Part shown: piece after piece, positions 35,140 through 42,909 of the stretch
Layout: each line of letters starts with the position of its first letter
Numbering within the stretch: the stretch's first letter is position 1
NCBI GenBank assembly: GCA_964429135.1
Contig: CAYSAU010000002.1
Location: forward strand, 191,869-255,868
DNA from: CAZSDU01 sp964429135
Lineage (GTDB): Bacteria; Bacteroidota; Bacteroidia; Bacteroidales; FEN-979
DNA length: 64,000 nucleotides
Direction: 5' to 3'
Notes under the pieces: model-generated
Database searches by the model: none
Seen by the model: only the letters and a program-made list of their open reading frames with translations
Told to the model about the DNA's origin: nothing
Position numbers and translations under genes: made by a program

Positions 35140-36357
35140 ATGAGTAAATATCACTTTAACTCCATTGCAGAAGCGATAGAAGATATCCGTAAAGGAAAAA
35201 TGATTGTCGTGGTAGATGATGAAGACCGCGAAAATGAAGGAGATTTGGTTGTGGCAGCAGAGAAGGTAACCCCTGCCATCATCAATTTCATGGCTAAGCA
35301 TGGAGGTGGCCTGGTTTGTCTTCCCATCGTCCGTGAACGACTGGAGGAACTGAACATCGAACGGATGGTGATGAAAAATACAGATCCCAACCGTACTGCC
35401 TTTACAATTTCTGTTGATGCTGCAGAATGTAAAACCGGGATTTCAGCCCAGGAAAGGGCGATGACAGTGAGACGAATGATTGATCCCAAGGCCGGGGTTA
35501 AAGATTTTACCCGTCCCGGACATATATTCCCGATCGAATATAAAGAAGGGGGTGTTCTGGTTCGCGCCGGTCATACTGAAGCTTCGGTGGATCTCGCAAA
35601 AATAGCCGGTCTATATCCGGCTGGTGTGATTTGTGAAATCATGAATGAAGATGGCAGTATGGCCAGGGTACCCCAGTTGATGGAATATGTTGAAAAGCAT
35701 CGGTTGAAGATTGTCACCATTGCTGCTTTAATTGATTACCGTCGTAAGTCTGAGAAACTGATTGAGCGCTCCTCAGTCGTGGACCTGCCAACGAAGTACG
35801 GGCAATTTGTCGCATATAGTTACATCAGTAAGATCACTAACGAAAACCATATTGCACTGGTCAAGGGAAACGTGGCAGACGGGGAAGCTGTCCTTGTAAG
35901 GGTACATTCAGAATGTCTGACCGGGGATGTTTTCGGATCCATGCGCTGTGACTGCGGAGACCAGCTTGAATATGCGCTGAAACGCATCGAAAAGGAGGGA
36001 AGGGGAGTGTTACTTTATATGCGACAGGAAGGCCGGGGGATTGGTCTGGTGAATAAAATGCGGGCATACTCTTTGCAGGATGGAGGGATGGATACGGTGG
36101 AAGCTAACCATGCCCTGGGTTTTGAGGCTGACCTAAGAGATTATGGCACAGGTGCCGAGATCCTGGCCGACCTTGGCGTAAAAAAATTGAAATTACTCAC
36201 GAACAATCCTAAGAAAATATCCGGACTCGAGGGTTTTGGGCTGGAATTATGTGAACGTATTCCTATCCAGATCATGTGTAATAACCGTAATTTGAAATAT
36301 TTAAAAACCAAAAAAGAAAAGCTTGGACATATACTTAACTTTAAAGATGAGATATGA
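35140..36357 (+). CDS. ribBA: bifunctional DHBP synthase/GTP cyclohydrolase II
   Basis: A fusion of 405 residues. The N-terminal half (about 1-205) is 3,4-dihydroxy-2-butanone-4-phosphate synthase, with VVDDEDRENEGDLV and RPGHIFPI. The C-terminal half is GTP cyclohydrolase II, with zinc cysteines in CLTGDVFGSMRCDCGDQ and the RQEGRGIGL segment. Both entry branches of the pathway thus come from one polypeptide. Six bases separate it from ribE, and its stop overlaps the ribH start by four bases (ATGA). Confidence 0.97.
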   Translation: MSKYHFNSIAEAIEDIRKGKMIVVVDDEDRENEGDLVVAAEKVTPAIINFMAKHGGGLVCLPIVRERLEELNIERMVMKNTDPNRTAFTISVDAAECKTGISAQERAMTVRRMIDPKAGVKDFTRPGHIFPIEYKEGGVLVRAGHTEASVDLAKIAGLYPAGVICEIMNEDGSMARVPQLMEYVEKHRLKIVTIAALIDYRRKSEKLIERSSVVDLPTKYGQFVAYSYISKITNENHIALVKGNVADGEAVLVRVHSECLTGDVFGSMRCDCGDQLEYALKRIEKEGRGVLLYMRQEGRGIGLVNKMRAYSLQDGGMDTVEANHALGFEADLRDYGTGAEILADLGVKKLKLLTNNPKKISGLEGFGLELCERIPIQIMCNNRNLKYLKTKKEKLGHILNFKDEI

Positions 36358-36815
36358 AAACAATTGAAGGAAAACTTGATGCCAAAGGATTGAAATTTGG
36401 CATTGTCATTGCCCGTTTTAATGAATTTATCAGTGGAAAACTACTGGCTGGCTGTCTTGACGGATTAAAACGTCACGGTGCAGAGGAGAAAAACCTGGAA
36501 GTGGTATGGTCCCCTGGTTCTTTTGAAATCCCATTGCTGGCAAAAAGAATGGCCGATTCAGGTAAATACAATGCCGTGGTTTGCCTGGGGGCAGTCATCC
36601 GTGGAGCTACCCCGCATTTTGATTATGTGGCTGCTGAAGTGTCCAAGGGTGTTGCTCATGTGGCATTGGAATCAGGCATTCCGGTCATTTTCGGAGTACT
36701 GACAACCGACAACCTGGAACAGGCCATTGAAAGAGCAGGAACAAAAGGCGGGAATAAAGGATTTGATGCTGCTCTCGCTGCCATTGAGATGGCTAACCTG
36801 ATGAAGGAGATGTAG
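36354..36815 (+). CDS. ribH: 6,7-dimethyl-8-ribityllumazine synthase
   Basis: Condenses the pyrimidine with dihydroxybutanone phosphate to lumazine, the substrate of RibE. It has 153 residues, with FGIVIARFNEFISGKLL (residues about 16-32), the substrate-binding SPGSFEIP and VCLGAVIRGATPHFDYV motifs, and the GVLTTDNLEQA segment. It is the last gene of the operon; the PorE-like gene converges 33 bases away and no clear terminator is visible. Confidence 0.97.
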   Translation: MKTIEGKLDAKGLKFGIVIARFNEFISGKLLAGCLDGLKRHGAEEKNLEVVWSPGSFEIPLLAKRMADSGKYNAVVCLGAVIRGATPHFDYVAAEVSKGVAHVALESGIPVIFGVLTTDNLEQAIERAGTKGGNKGFDAALAAIEMANLMKEM

Positions 36816-36848
36816 GTATCGCAACCCCGACGGACCACTTTTTTTGCT

Positions 36849-38828
36849 TTATTTCCTAGTAATCACAAAGACAGTCCTCCGGTTCTTTGCCCTTCCTTCT
36901 TCCGTATCGTTTCCAGCTACCGGGAGCGTCTTTCCGAATCCTTTATAAGTCAGTCGTTGTTGTGATATTTCCTTGAAAATAAGGTAATTGTAAACCGATT
37001 TTGCCCTTTCTTCAGAAAGCTTAAGATTATTGGCATCATTCCCAATATTATCCGTATGCCCCTGGATTTCTATGAAAATACCCGGGTTTTCGGTCAGGAA
37101 TTCAATCAGCTGATCGAGAACTGCCTTGGATTCTGAAGAGAGTTCGAAGGAATTAAACGCAAAGTATATATCGTTGATCCTGTATGATTTATTTAGCTCA
37201 ATAGGTTTGATTTCCAGATCGACTGTGGCAGGTGTTTTAAAACTGCTGTCAGTTCTGGCCAGGTATTTTGATTCGTAGACATAGCCTTCTTTTTTTACGG
37301 TCATAATGAAATCGCTGTTGAACGGGGTCACAGCAACATAATTCCCGGTCATGGTATCGAGCGGTATTTCTGAAATTTTCCGGGTCTCTATGTTTTTCAG
37401 TTCGAGCCTTGCCTTGATTGGTTCTGCCATATATTCCGCGCTCACAGTTCCTTTTATAAACAATACCTTTTCCGGTCTTGCTCCCTCATACAACTCAAAA
37501 GAATACAGATCCCACCCCCCCTTACCATTGAATTTATTAGAAGCAAAATACCCGTATTCACCTTCCATACTGACAAAAAAACCAAGTTCGTCCTCCGGTG
37601 AATTAATGGGATAGCCAATATTTTTAGCTTTCAACCAGCTTCCGTTTTCACTAAGGCGTGAATAAAAGACATCATATCCTCCCATCCCCAGCCATCCATC
37701 GGATGAAAAATACAGGGTGAGTCCGTCTGGATGTATAAAAGGTGATTTTTCATTACCCGTTGAATTAATGAGCGCCCCAAGGTTAATCGGGGTACCCCAT
37801 TCCCCATTTCCGGATTTAATGGACCGGTAGATATCATAACCGCCGTATCCCCCGCTACGGTCACTGACAAAATACAGGGTTTTTCCGTCCGCAGAGATAC
37901 TTGGCTGTGATTCCCATGACATTTCCAGGTTGATCTTATTGCTGACACTTTTAACGGGAGTCCATTCTCCATTGATGTTCTCGGAACAGTATATATCACA
38001 GTTCAGGTATTTCTTAACTTTATCGTATTTGCATACCGTGTAATATAAGGTGTTGTTATCGGCCGTCAGGCTTGCACCTCCTTCATGCTCATTGATATTA
38101 AAAGGCTCAGGCATTTCTTCTCCTTCTGTGAATTTTCCATCGCTTCCCCGTGTGGAAAACATGAACTTTTCCATCGTCCTTGTGTCGGAGACCAGGGAAT
38201 TCCGATCCGGTAAGAGTTTTTTCTCACGGGTAAAAAGAGCCATCTGATTATCCGGGCTGAGAATCGGAAGATATTCATTTTCCACTGTCGAAATCCCTTC
38301 CACTACGCTGGGTTCAAAGGGTACAGGGTTTTTTGTAATCTCCAGGTAAAATTTTGAATAGCGAAGGAGATCGTTAGCCCGGTTGTAGTCCTCATCTGAT
38401 TTTATCTTTTCCACCTCTTTAAGAAATTTATCCAGGTGATTTACCGCAAGTTCGAAGTTTTCCTGGCCGTAGTAAATTTCTCCAAGATAATAATGGGAAT
38501 AGATATCGTAATCAGGACAGAGTTCGATGACTTTTTTAAAATTTCTTTCCGCTTCCTTAAGATTGGGTTCTGCTCTTTTAACATTGATCAAGCCAAGCAG
38601 ATAATAGGCATCCACACATTCAGTAGAGGATCGGAGAACATTTTTCAGCAAAATGGAAGCCTGGGCATAATTCTTTCTCTTAAAAGAATCCAGCGCTTCG
38701 CGATAAGTTTGCTCTGTTTTTTTATTAAGGATTACCTTGCAGGAATCCTGTGCAAGGATATAGCTGGCAGAGAGCAGATGAAAAATCATGAAAATCAGCA
38801 GGAATACAAGCTGTAGCTTTTTTTCCAT
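36849..38828 (-). CDS. PorE-like OmpA-family protein (TPR, propeller, regulatory domain, OmpA)
   Basis: A 659-residue periplasmic or outer-membrane-associated protein with the order: signal peptide (1-26), TPR helices (about 38-155), PD40/WD40-like propeller repeats such as SISADGKTLYFVSDRSGGYGG and PFIHPDGLTLYFSSDGWLG (about 175-450), a carboxypeptidase-regulatory-like domain (about 460-545), and an OmpA C-terminal peptidoglycan-binding domain (about 555-659) with IEIQGHTDNIGND, NLKLSEERA and GRAKNRR. This architecture and length match PorE, the peptidoglycan anchor of the type IX secretion machinery, although similar proteins of other function exist in Bacteroidota. It is not in a por/gld cluster. 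Confidence 0.82.
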   Translation of the reverse strand: MEKKLQLVFLLIFMIFHLLSASYILAQDSCKVILNKKTEQTYREALDSFKRKNYAQASILLKNVLRSSTECVDAYYLLGLINVKRAEPNLKEAERNFKKVIELCPDYDIYSHYYLGEIYYGQENFELAVNHLDKFLKEVEKIKSDEDYNRANDLLRYSKFYLEITKNPVPFEPSVVEGISTVENEYLPILSPDNQMALFTREKKLLPDRNSLVSDTRTMEKFMFSTRGSDGKFTEGEEMPEPFNINEHEGGASLTADNNTLYYTVCKYDKVKKYLNCDIYCSENINGEWTPVKSVSNKINLEMSWESQPSISADGKTLYFVSDRSGGYGGYDIYRSIKSGNGEWGTPINLGALINSTGNEKSPFIHPDGLTLYFSSDGWLGMGGYDVFYSRLSENGSWLKAKNIGYPINSPEDELGFFVSMEGEYGYFASNKFNGKGGWDLYSFELYEGARPEKVLFIKGTVSAEYMAEPIKARLELKNIETRKISEIPLDTMTGNYVAVTPFNSDFIMTVKKEGYVYESKYLARTDSSFKTPATVDLEIKPIELNKSYRINDIYFAFNSFELSSESKAVLDQLIEFLTENPGIFIEIQGHTDNIGNDANNLKLSEERAKSVYNYLIFKEISQQRLTYKGFGKTLPVAGNDTEEGRAKNRRTVFVITRK

Positions 38829-38842
38829 GGGAGATTTTTTTT

Positions 38843-38850
38843 CAAAGGTA
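38843..38850 (-). promoter_or_regulatory. -7 promoter element of the PorE-like gene
   Basis: The minus strand reads TACCTTTG, an exact TAnnTTTG match, 15 bases before the ATG at 38828. On the plus strand, TATCTTTA at 38864-38871 is a one-mismatch candidate for the divergent cargo gene. Confidence 0.4.
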
Positions 38851-38892
38851 TAATGATTTATTTTATCTTTACTGCCCGTTCATCGTTTAACC

Positions 38893-39828
38893 ATGAAAAT
38901 GATACAACACATTGTCCTCATCTCTTTGCTGATGATGGTTTCCCTTTCCGGATTGCAAGCCCAGGGAACACAAATCCCCAATGCTGATTTCGAAAACTGG
39001 ATCACCTATACCGGATACCAGGATCCCCAGAACTGGGATACCCCCAATAAGGAGTTGATGGCCATCCCGATCTTTGGTCAGGCTGTTGTATCCAAAAGCA
39101 CCAGTCATTTTTCCGGCAATTTTTCTGCTAAACTCGAGACCCGGACGATCAATATTCCCGGTGCACCAATTGATGTCCCTGGCGTGGTGACCCTGGGAAA
39201 ATTAAGCATTGACATTTTTGCCGGCACCTATGAGATCACCGGTGGTGCTCCTGTTCATGATCAGCCTACACATCTGAAAGGGTTTTATAAATATTCCCCT
39301 GTCGGAGGCGATAGTTGCGGAATCGGGATTATGCTTTTTAAAACTACGGCCGGCATCGCAGATACAGTAGGTATAGGGTATTTTACCAGCAAGGTCACAG
39401 TACCGGATTGGACTCCTTTTTCTGCCTGGATCAATTACCTCATAACCACACAGCCGGATACCATGAACATAGTGGTTATCTCCACCGCTCAATATGATGA
39501 GATGCACAATGGAACCGTTCTTTATATTGATGATCTTTACCTTGATTATACTACAGGCATTGAAAACGATGCTGTTTCAAAGGAGATCAGTGTATATCAG
39601 GATAAAGAAACCAAACGCCTGATTGTTTTCACTCCTTCTGCAAACTCACTTTCTGTTCAAGTACTGCTCTTCAATCTCATGGGGCAAAATGTCCACACAG
39701 AGGGTAGCCATGCCTATGGTCAGGACCGAACGGTTATTCCTTACGGTGATCTGAACAAAGGAATTTACATTCTTGAAGTTTTGCTTGATCAACAGAGATA
39801 TTGTAAAAAGTTCTTTTTAAACCCATAA
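38893..39828 (+). CDS. secreted protein with carbohydrate-module-like region and T9SS sorting domain
   Basis: A 311-residue protein with signal peptide (1-23, ending LQAQG). The region from IPNADFENWITYTGYQDPQNWDTPN to about residue 215 resembles the PCMD-type putative carbohydrate-metabolism domain: an N-terminal DFENW, a SAKLET segment and the terminal YIDDLYLDY. The last 80 residues, beginning around NDAVSKEISVY and ending YILEVLLDQQRYCKKFFLNP, look like a divergent type IX sorting domain. The aguB start follows its stop by only two bases, an odd coupling of a secreted protein with a cytoplasmic amidase. It could simply be a shared transcript. Confidence 0.78.
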   Translation: MKMIQHIVLISLLMMVSLSGLQAQGTQIPNADFENWITYTGYQDPQNWDTPNKELMAIPIFGQAVVSKSTSHFSGNFSAKLETRTINIPGAPIDVPGVVTLGKLSIDIFAGTYEITGGAPVHDQPTHLKGFYKYSPVGGDSCGIGIMLFKTTAGIADTVGIGYFTSKVTVPDWTPFSAWINYLITTQPDTMNIVVISTAQYDEMHNGTVLYIDDLYLDYTTGIENDAVSKEISVYQDKETKRLIVFTPSANSLSVQVLLFNLMGQNVHTEGSHAYGQDRTVIPYGDLNKGIYILEVLLDQQRYCKKFFLNP

Positions 39829-39830
39829 TC

Positions 39831-40724
39831 ATGGAGGCAAGGAGGGTAAAGGCAGGATTGATCCAGTGTTCCAGCCTTCCGGATAAAAAAGATAACCTGG
39901 AAAAATCGATCAAGCTCATTCGTGAGGCGGCAGGGCGCGGAGCCCAGTTGATTTGCTTGCAGGAGCTTTTTGCCACCCCTTATTTCTGCTGGGAAGAAAA
40001 TTATCATTATTTCAGTCTGGCAGAAACGATTCCCGGTCCCACGACAAAGCGTCTGCAAACCCTCGCCGCTGAACTCGAAGTTGTGCTTGTGGTTTCCCTT
40101 TTCGAAAAAAGAGCTGAAGGCCTTTATTTTAACACCTTAGCCATCATTGATGCAGACGGGAAATATCTTGGACAATACCGCAAACATCATATACCCGATG
40201 ATCCCGGGTATTATGAGAAGTTTTATTTTACGCCAGGTGATACCGGTTATAAGGTATTTGACACCCGATATGCGAAAATAGGTGCGCTGATATGCTGGGA
40301 CCAGTGGTACCCGGAAGCTGCAAGAATTACCAGCCTGCTGGGCGCGGAAATCCTGTTTTATCCTACAGCCATCGGTTGGGCATCGTCACAGTCTGATGCC
40401 TTGAACCAGGAGCAATTTCAGGCTTGGCAAACCATCCAGCGAGGACATGCCGTGGCCAATGGGGTATTTGTTGTCAGCGTTAACCGTACCGGAAAGGAGG
40501 GGGACATGATGTTCTGGGGAGGATCATTTGTGGCCGGACCATTTGGTGAGATGCTCTTCCAGGCTCCACATCTGGAGGAATGTGTGCATGTTCAGGAACT
40601 TGATTTGAACAGGATTGGAGAAATCAGGGTGCATTGGCCGTTTCTCCGCGACCGCCGTATCGATAGTTATACATCCATAATGAAAAGATATATTGACGAT
40701 ATCCCTGAGGAGGCAACAACTTAG
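39831..40724 (+). CDS. aguB: N-carbamoylputrescine amidase
   Basis: A nitrilase-superfamily enzyme of 297 residues that converts N-carbamoylputrescine to putrescine, carbon dioxide and ammonia. The catalytic triad is visible: Glu45 (ICLQELFATP), Lys118 (YRKHHIPD) and Cys155 (LICWDQWYPE). The sequence IGWASSQSDALNQEQFQAWQTIQRGHA is typical of AguB rather than other nitrilases. The agmatine deiminase gene follows after 52 bases, giving a complete two-step pathway. Confidence 0.96.
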   Translation: MEARRVKAGLIQCSSLPDKKDNLEKSIKLIREAAGRGAQLICLQELFATPYFCWEENYHYFSLAETIPGPTTKRLQTLAAELEVVLVVSLFEKRAEGLYFNTLAIIDADGKYLGQYRKHHIPDDPGYYEKFYFTPGDTGYKVFDTRYAKIGALICWDQWYPEAARITSLLGAEILFYPTAIGWASSQSDALNQEQFQAWQTIQRGHAVANGVFVVSVNRTGKEGDMMFWGGSFVAGPFGEMLFQAPHLEECVHVQELDLNRIGEIRVHWPFLRDRRIDSYTSIMKRYIDDIPEEATT

Positions 40725-40776
40725 CCAAGGGACAGCCTTGACGGCTTACCCTGTCTCTTTTTTTGACTTTGTTACG

Positions 40777-41829
40777 ATGAAAAACACTTCCAAGCCTGTC
40801 CCCAAAGAACTGGGTTATCACTTTCCGGCTGAATGGTCGCGACACCGGGCCACCTGGCTGAGTTATCCCCATGATGATTCCTATTCCTGGCCGGGTACCC
40901 TGGACAGGATTTTTCCGTTTTATAACCGGTTTATTCATGAATTATCCAAGAGGGAGAATGTCTGTGTCAATGTAAGGGATGAAGGGTTAGGTATAAAAAT
41001 CAAACAGGATTTGCTACGGCTTGGAGTAGATTTGAAACAGCTTGCTTTTTATACCCATCCCACCAACGATGCTTGGTGCCGCGACCATGGCCCAGCCTTT
41101 GTCGTGAATCCGGGTACTCTTGAACCTAAAGCCATCGTAAGCTGGAAATACAACGCTTGGGGCAACAAGTATCCCCATGACCTGGACGAGCTTATTCCTT
41201 CACTGGTAGGTAAGCACCTTGGCCTGAATGTTTTTTATCCTGGCATTGTTATGGAAGGTGGTGCGGTCGATTTTAACGGGAAGGGGACCTTGCTCACGAC
41301 TACCCAATGTCTGCTTCACGAAAACCGTAACCCCGGACTTTTTCAACATGAAATAGAAGACTATCTCATGAATTATTATGGGGTCGATCAGATCCTATGG
41401 CTGGATGAAGGTATTGTGGGGGATGATACCAATGGCCATATTGATGATATCACCCGTTTTTTTAGGGAAGATGCTGTCATGACCATGGTAGAACCCGGGC
41501 ACTCCGATCCTAACCACATCATTCTTGCTCAAAATCTTAAAAAATTAAAATCTTTCCGCTTACTGAATGGAAAGCAATTGGATATCGCCGAAATTCCCAT
41601 GCCCAGGCCGGTGATATATGAAGGGCAGCGTTTGCCTGCCTCCTATGCCAATTTCTATATTGCCAACGGATGTGTGATTGTTCCTGTTTTTCGTTGCAGA
41701 GAAGATGACCTGGCTATGCGCATGCTTGAAGAATGTTTCCCCGATCGTGAAATCATCGGCATTGATTCAGTGGAAATAATCTGGGGTCTTGGATCTTTTC
41801 ATTGCCTCTCCCAGCAGGAACCGGAATAG
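40777..41829 (+). CDS. aguA: agmatine deiminase
   Basis: Converts agmatine to N-carbamoylputrescine and ammonia. The ATG at 40777 gives 350 residues and matches the family start (MKNTSKPVPKELGYHFPAEW); an upstream in-frame start at 40693 would overlap aguB and is less likely. The peptidylarginine-deiminase-fold motifs NDAWCRDHGPAFVV (residues about 97-110), GGAVDFNGKGTLL, DDTNGHIDDITRF and the C-terminal catalytic Cys343 (FHCLSQQEP) are present. It is probably cotranscribed with aguB. Confidence 0.97.
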   Translation: MKNTSKPVPKELGYHFPAEWSRHRATWLSYPHDDSYSWPGTLDRIFPFYNRFIHELSKRENVCVNVRDEGLGIKIKQDLLRLGVDLKQLAFYTHPTNDAWCRDHGPAFVVNPGTLEPKAIVSWKYNAWGNKYPHDLDELIPSLVGKHLGLNVFYPGIVMEGGAVDFNGKGTLLTTTQCLLHENRNPGLFQHEIEDYLMNYYGVDQILWLDEGIVGDDTNGHIDDITRFFREDAVMTMVEPGHSDPNHIILAQNLKKLKSFRLLNGKQLDIAEIPMPRPVIYEGQRLPASYANFYIANGCVIVPVFRCREDDLAMRMLEECFPDREIIGIDSVEIIWGLGSFHCLSQQEPE

Positions 41830-41836
41830 TCGTACA

Positions 41837-42859
41837 CTATCTACTTGCGCTGAGCAGGTGATCGGCAATGACCAGTGCAGCCATGGCTTCCACAATGGGA
41901 AGTGCCCTGAATACGGTACAGATGTCATGCCGGCCTTTGCCTTCGAGTGTCACAGAATTCCCTGCAACATCAACGGTTTCCTGACTTTGCATAAGGCTGG
42001 GTATCGGTTTGAATGCCACCCTGAAATAGATATCCTGACCATTGGATATTCCCCCCTGTATTCCTCCGGAGTGATTGGTCAGTGTGGAAATGATGCCATG
42101 GTCGGAAACAAAAAGATCGTTATGTTCCGAACCTTTCATCCCGGCGGCAAGAAATCCACTACCATATTCAAAACCTTTTGCCGCATTGATACTCATCATG
42201 GCCTTAGCCAGATCGGCCTGAAGCTTGTCGAAAACCGGTTCGCCAAGCCCCGCAGGCACCCCTGAGATAGAACACTGAATGATTCCCCCGCAGGTATCAC
42301 CTTCTTTTTTTAGTTGTTCCAGAAACTCCCGAACATTTTGATCTTTTATCCGCGAATCGTGATCTGTAATCTGATGGGGGCCGATCTGGGAGATATGGGC
42401 TTCAATGCTTATGTTTCTGGTTTTAAGATAGAGTTTGGCCAAGGCTCCTCCTGCCACCCTTGCCAGGGTTTCACGTGCAGACGCACGTCCCCCGCCTCGA
42501 TGGTCACGAATCCCATATTTTTTATAATACGTGAAATCGGCATGAGAAGGGCGAAAAATATCTATTAAATCGTCATATTCTTCAGGGCGTTGATCTTTGT
42601 TATAAACAAGAAATGAAATTGGGGCACCGGTGGACTTCCCTTTAAAGATGCCGGAAAGGATTTCCAGACGGTCTTCTTCAACTCGGGGAGTATCGAATTC
42701 CGAAATTCCTGGCCTACGCCTGTTCAATTCCGATTGAATAAACATTTCGTCTATCAGAATTTCCGGGGGAAATCCGTCAAGCACACCTCCTACAGCCTTC
42801 CCGTGCGACTCGCCATAAGTTGTAAGAATCAATACCTTTCCAATGGAATTTCCTGGCAT
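41837..42859 (-). CDS. aroC: chorismate synthase
   Basis: The last step of the shikimate pathway, converting EPSP to chorismate with reduced FMN as cofactor. The protein has 340 residues. Diagnostic motifs are TTYGESHGKAVGGVLDG near the N-terminus, RDHRGGGRASARET (residues about 118-131), GGIQGGISNG and the AFKPIPS segment. The end of the converging aguA gene lies seven bases away. It stands 50 bases downstream of the DUF349 gene on the same strand. Confidence 0.97.
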   Translation of the reverse strand: MPGNSIGKVLILTTYGESHGKAVGGVLDGFPPEILIDEMFIQSELNRRRPGISEFDTPRVEEDRLEILSGIFKGKSTGAPISFLVYNKDQRPEEYDDLIDIFRPSHADFTYYKKYGIRDHRGGGRASARETLARVAGGALAKLYLKTRNISIEAHISQIGPHQITDHDSRIKDQNVREFLEQLKKEGDTCGGIIQCSISGVPAGLGEPVFDKLQADLAKAMMSINAAKGFEYGSGFLAAGMKGSEHNDLFVSDHGIISTLTNHSGGIQGGISNGQDIYFRVAFKPIPSLMQSQETVDVAGNSVTLEGKGRHDICTVFRALPIVEAMAALVIADHLLSASR

Positions 42860-42909
42860 CTCTCCGAAAATATTTCCGGTTTTACTGTATCTTTCTCAAG
42901 TATTCTCTC

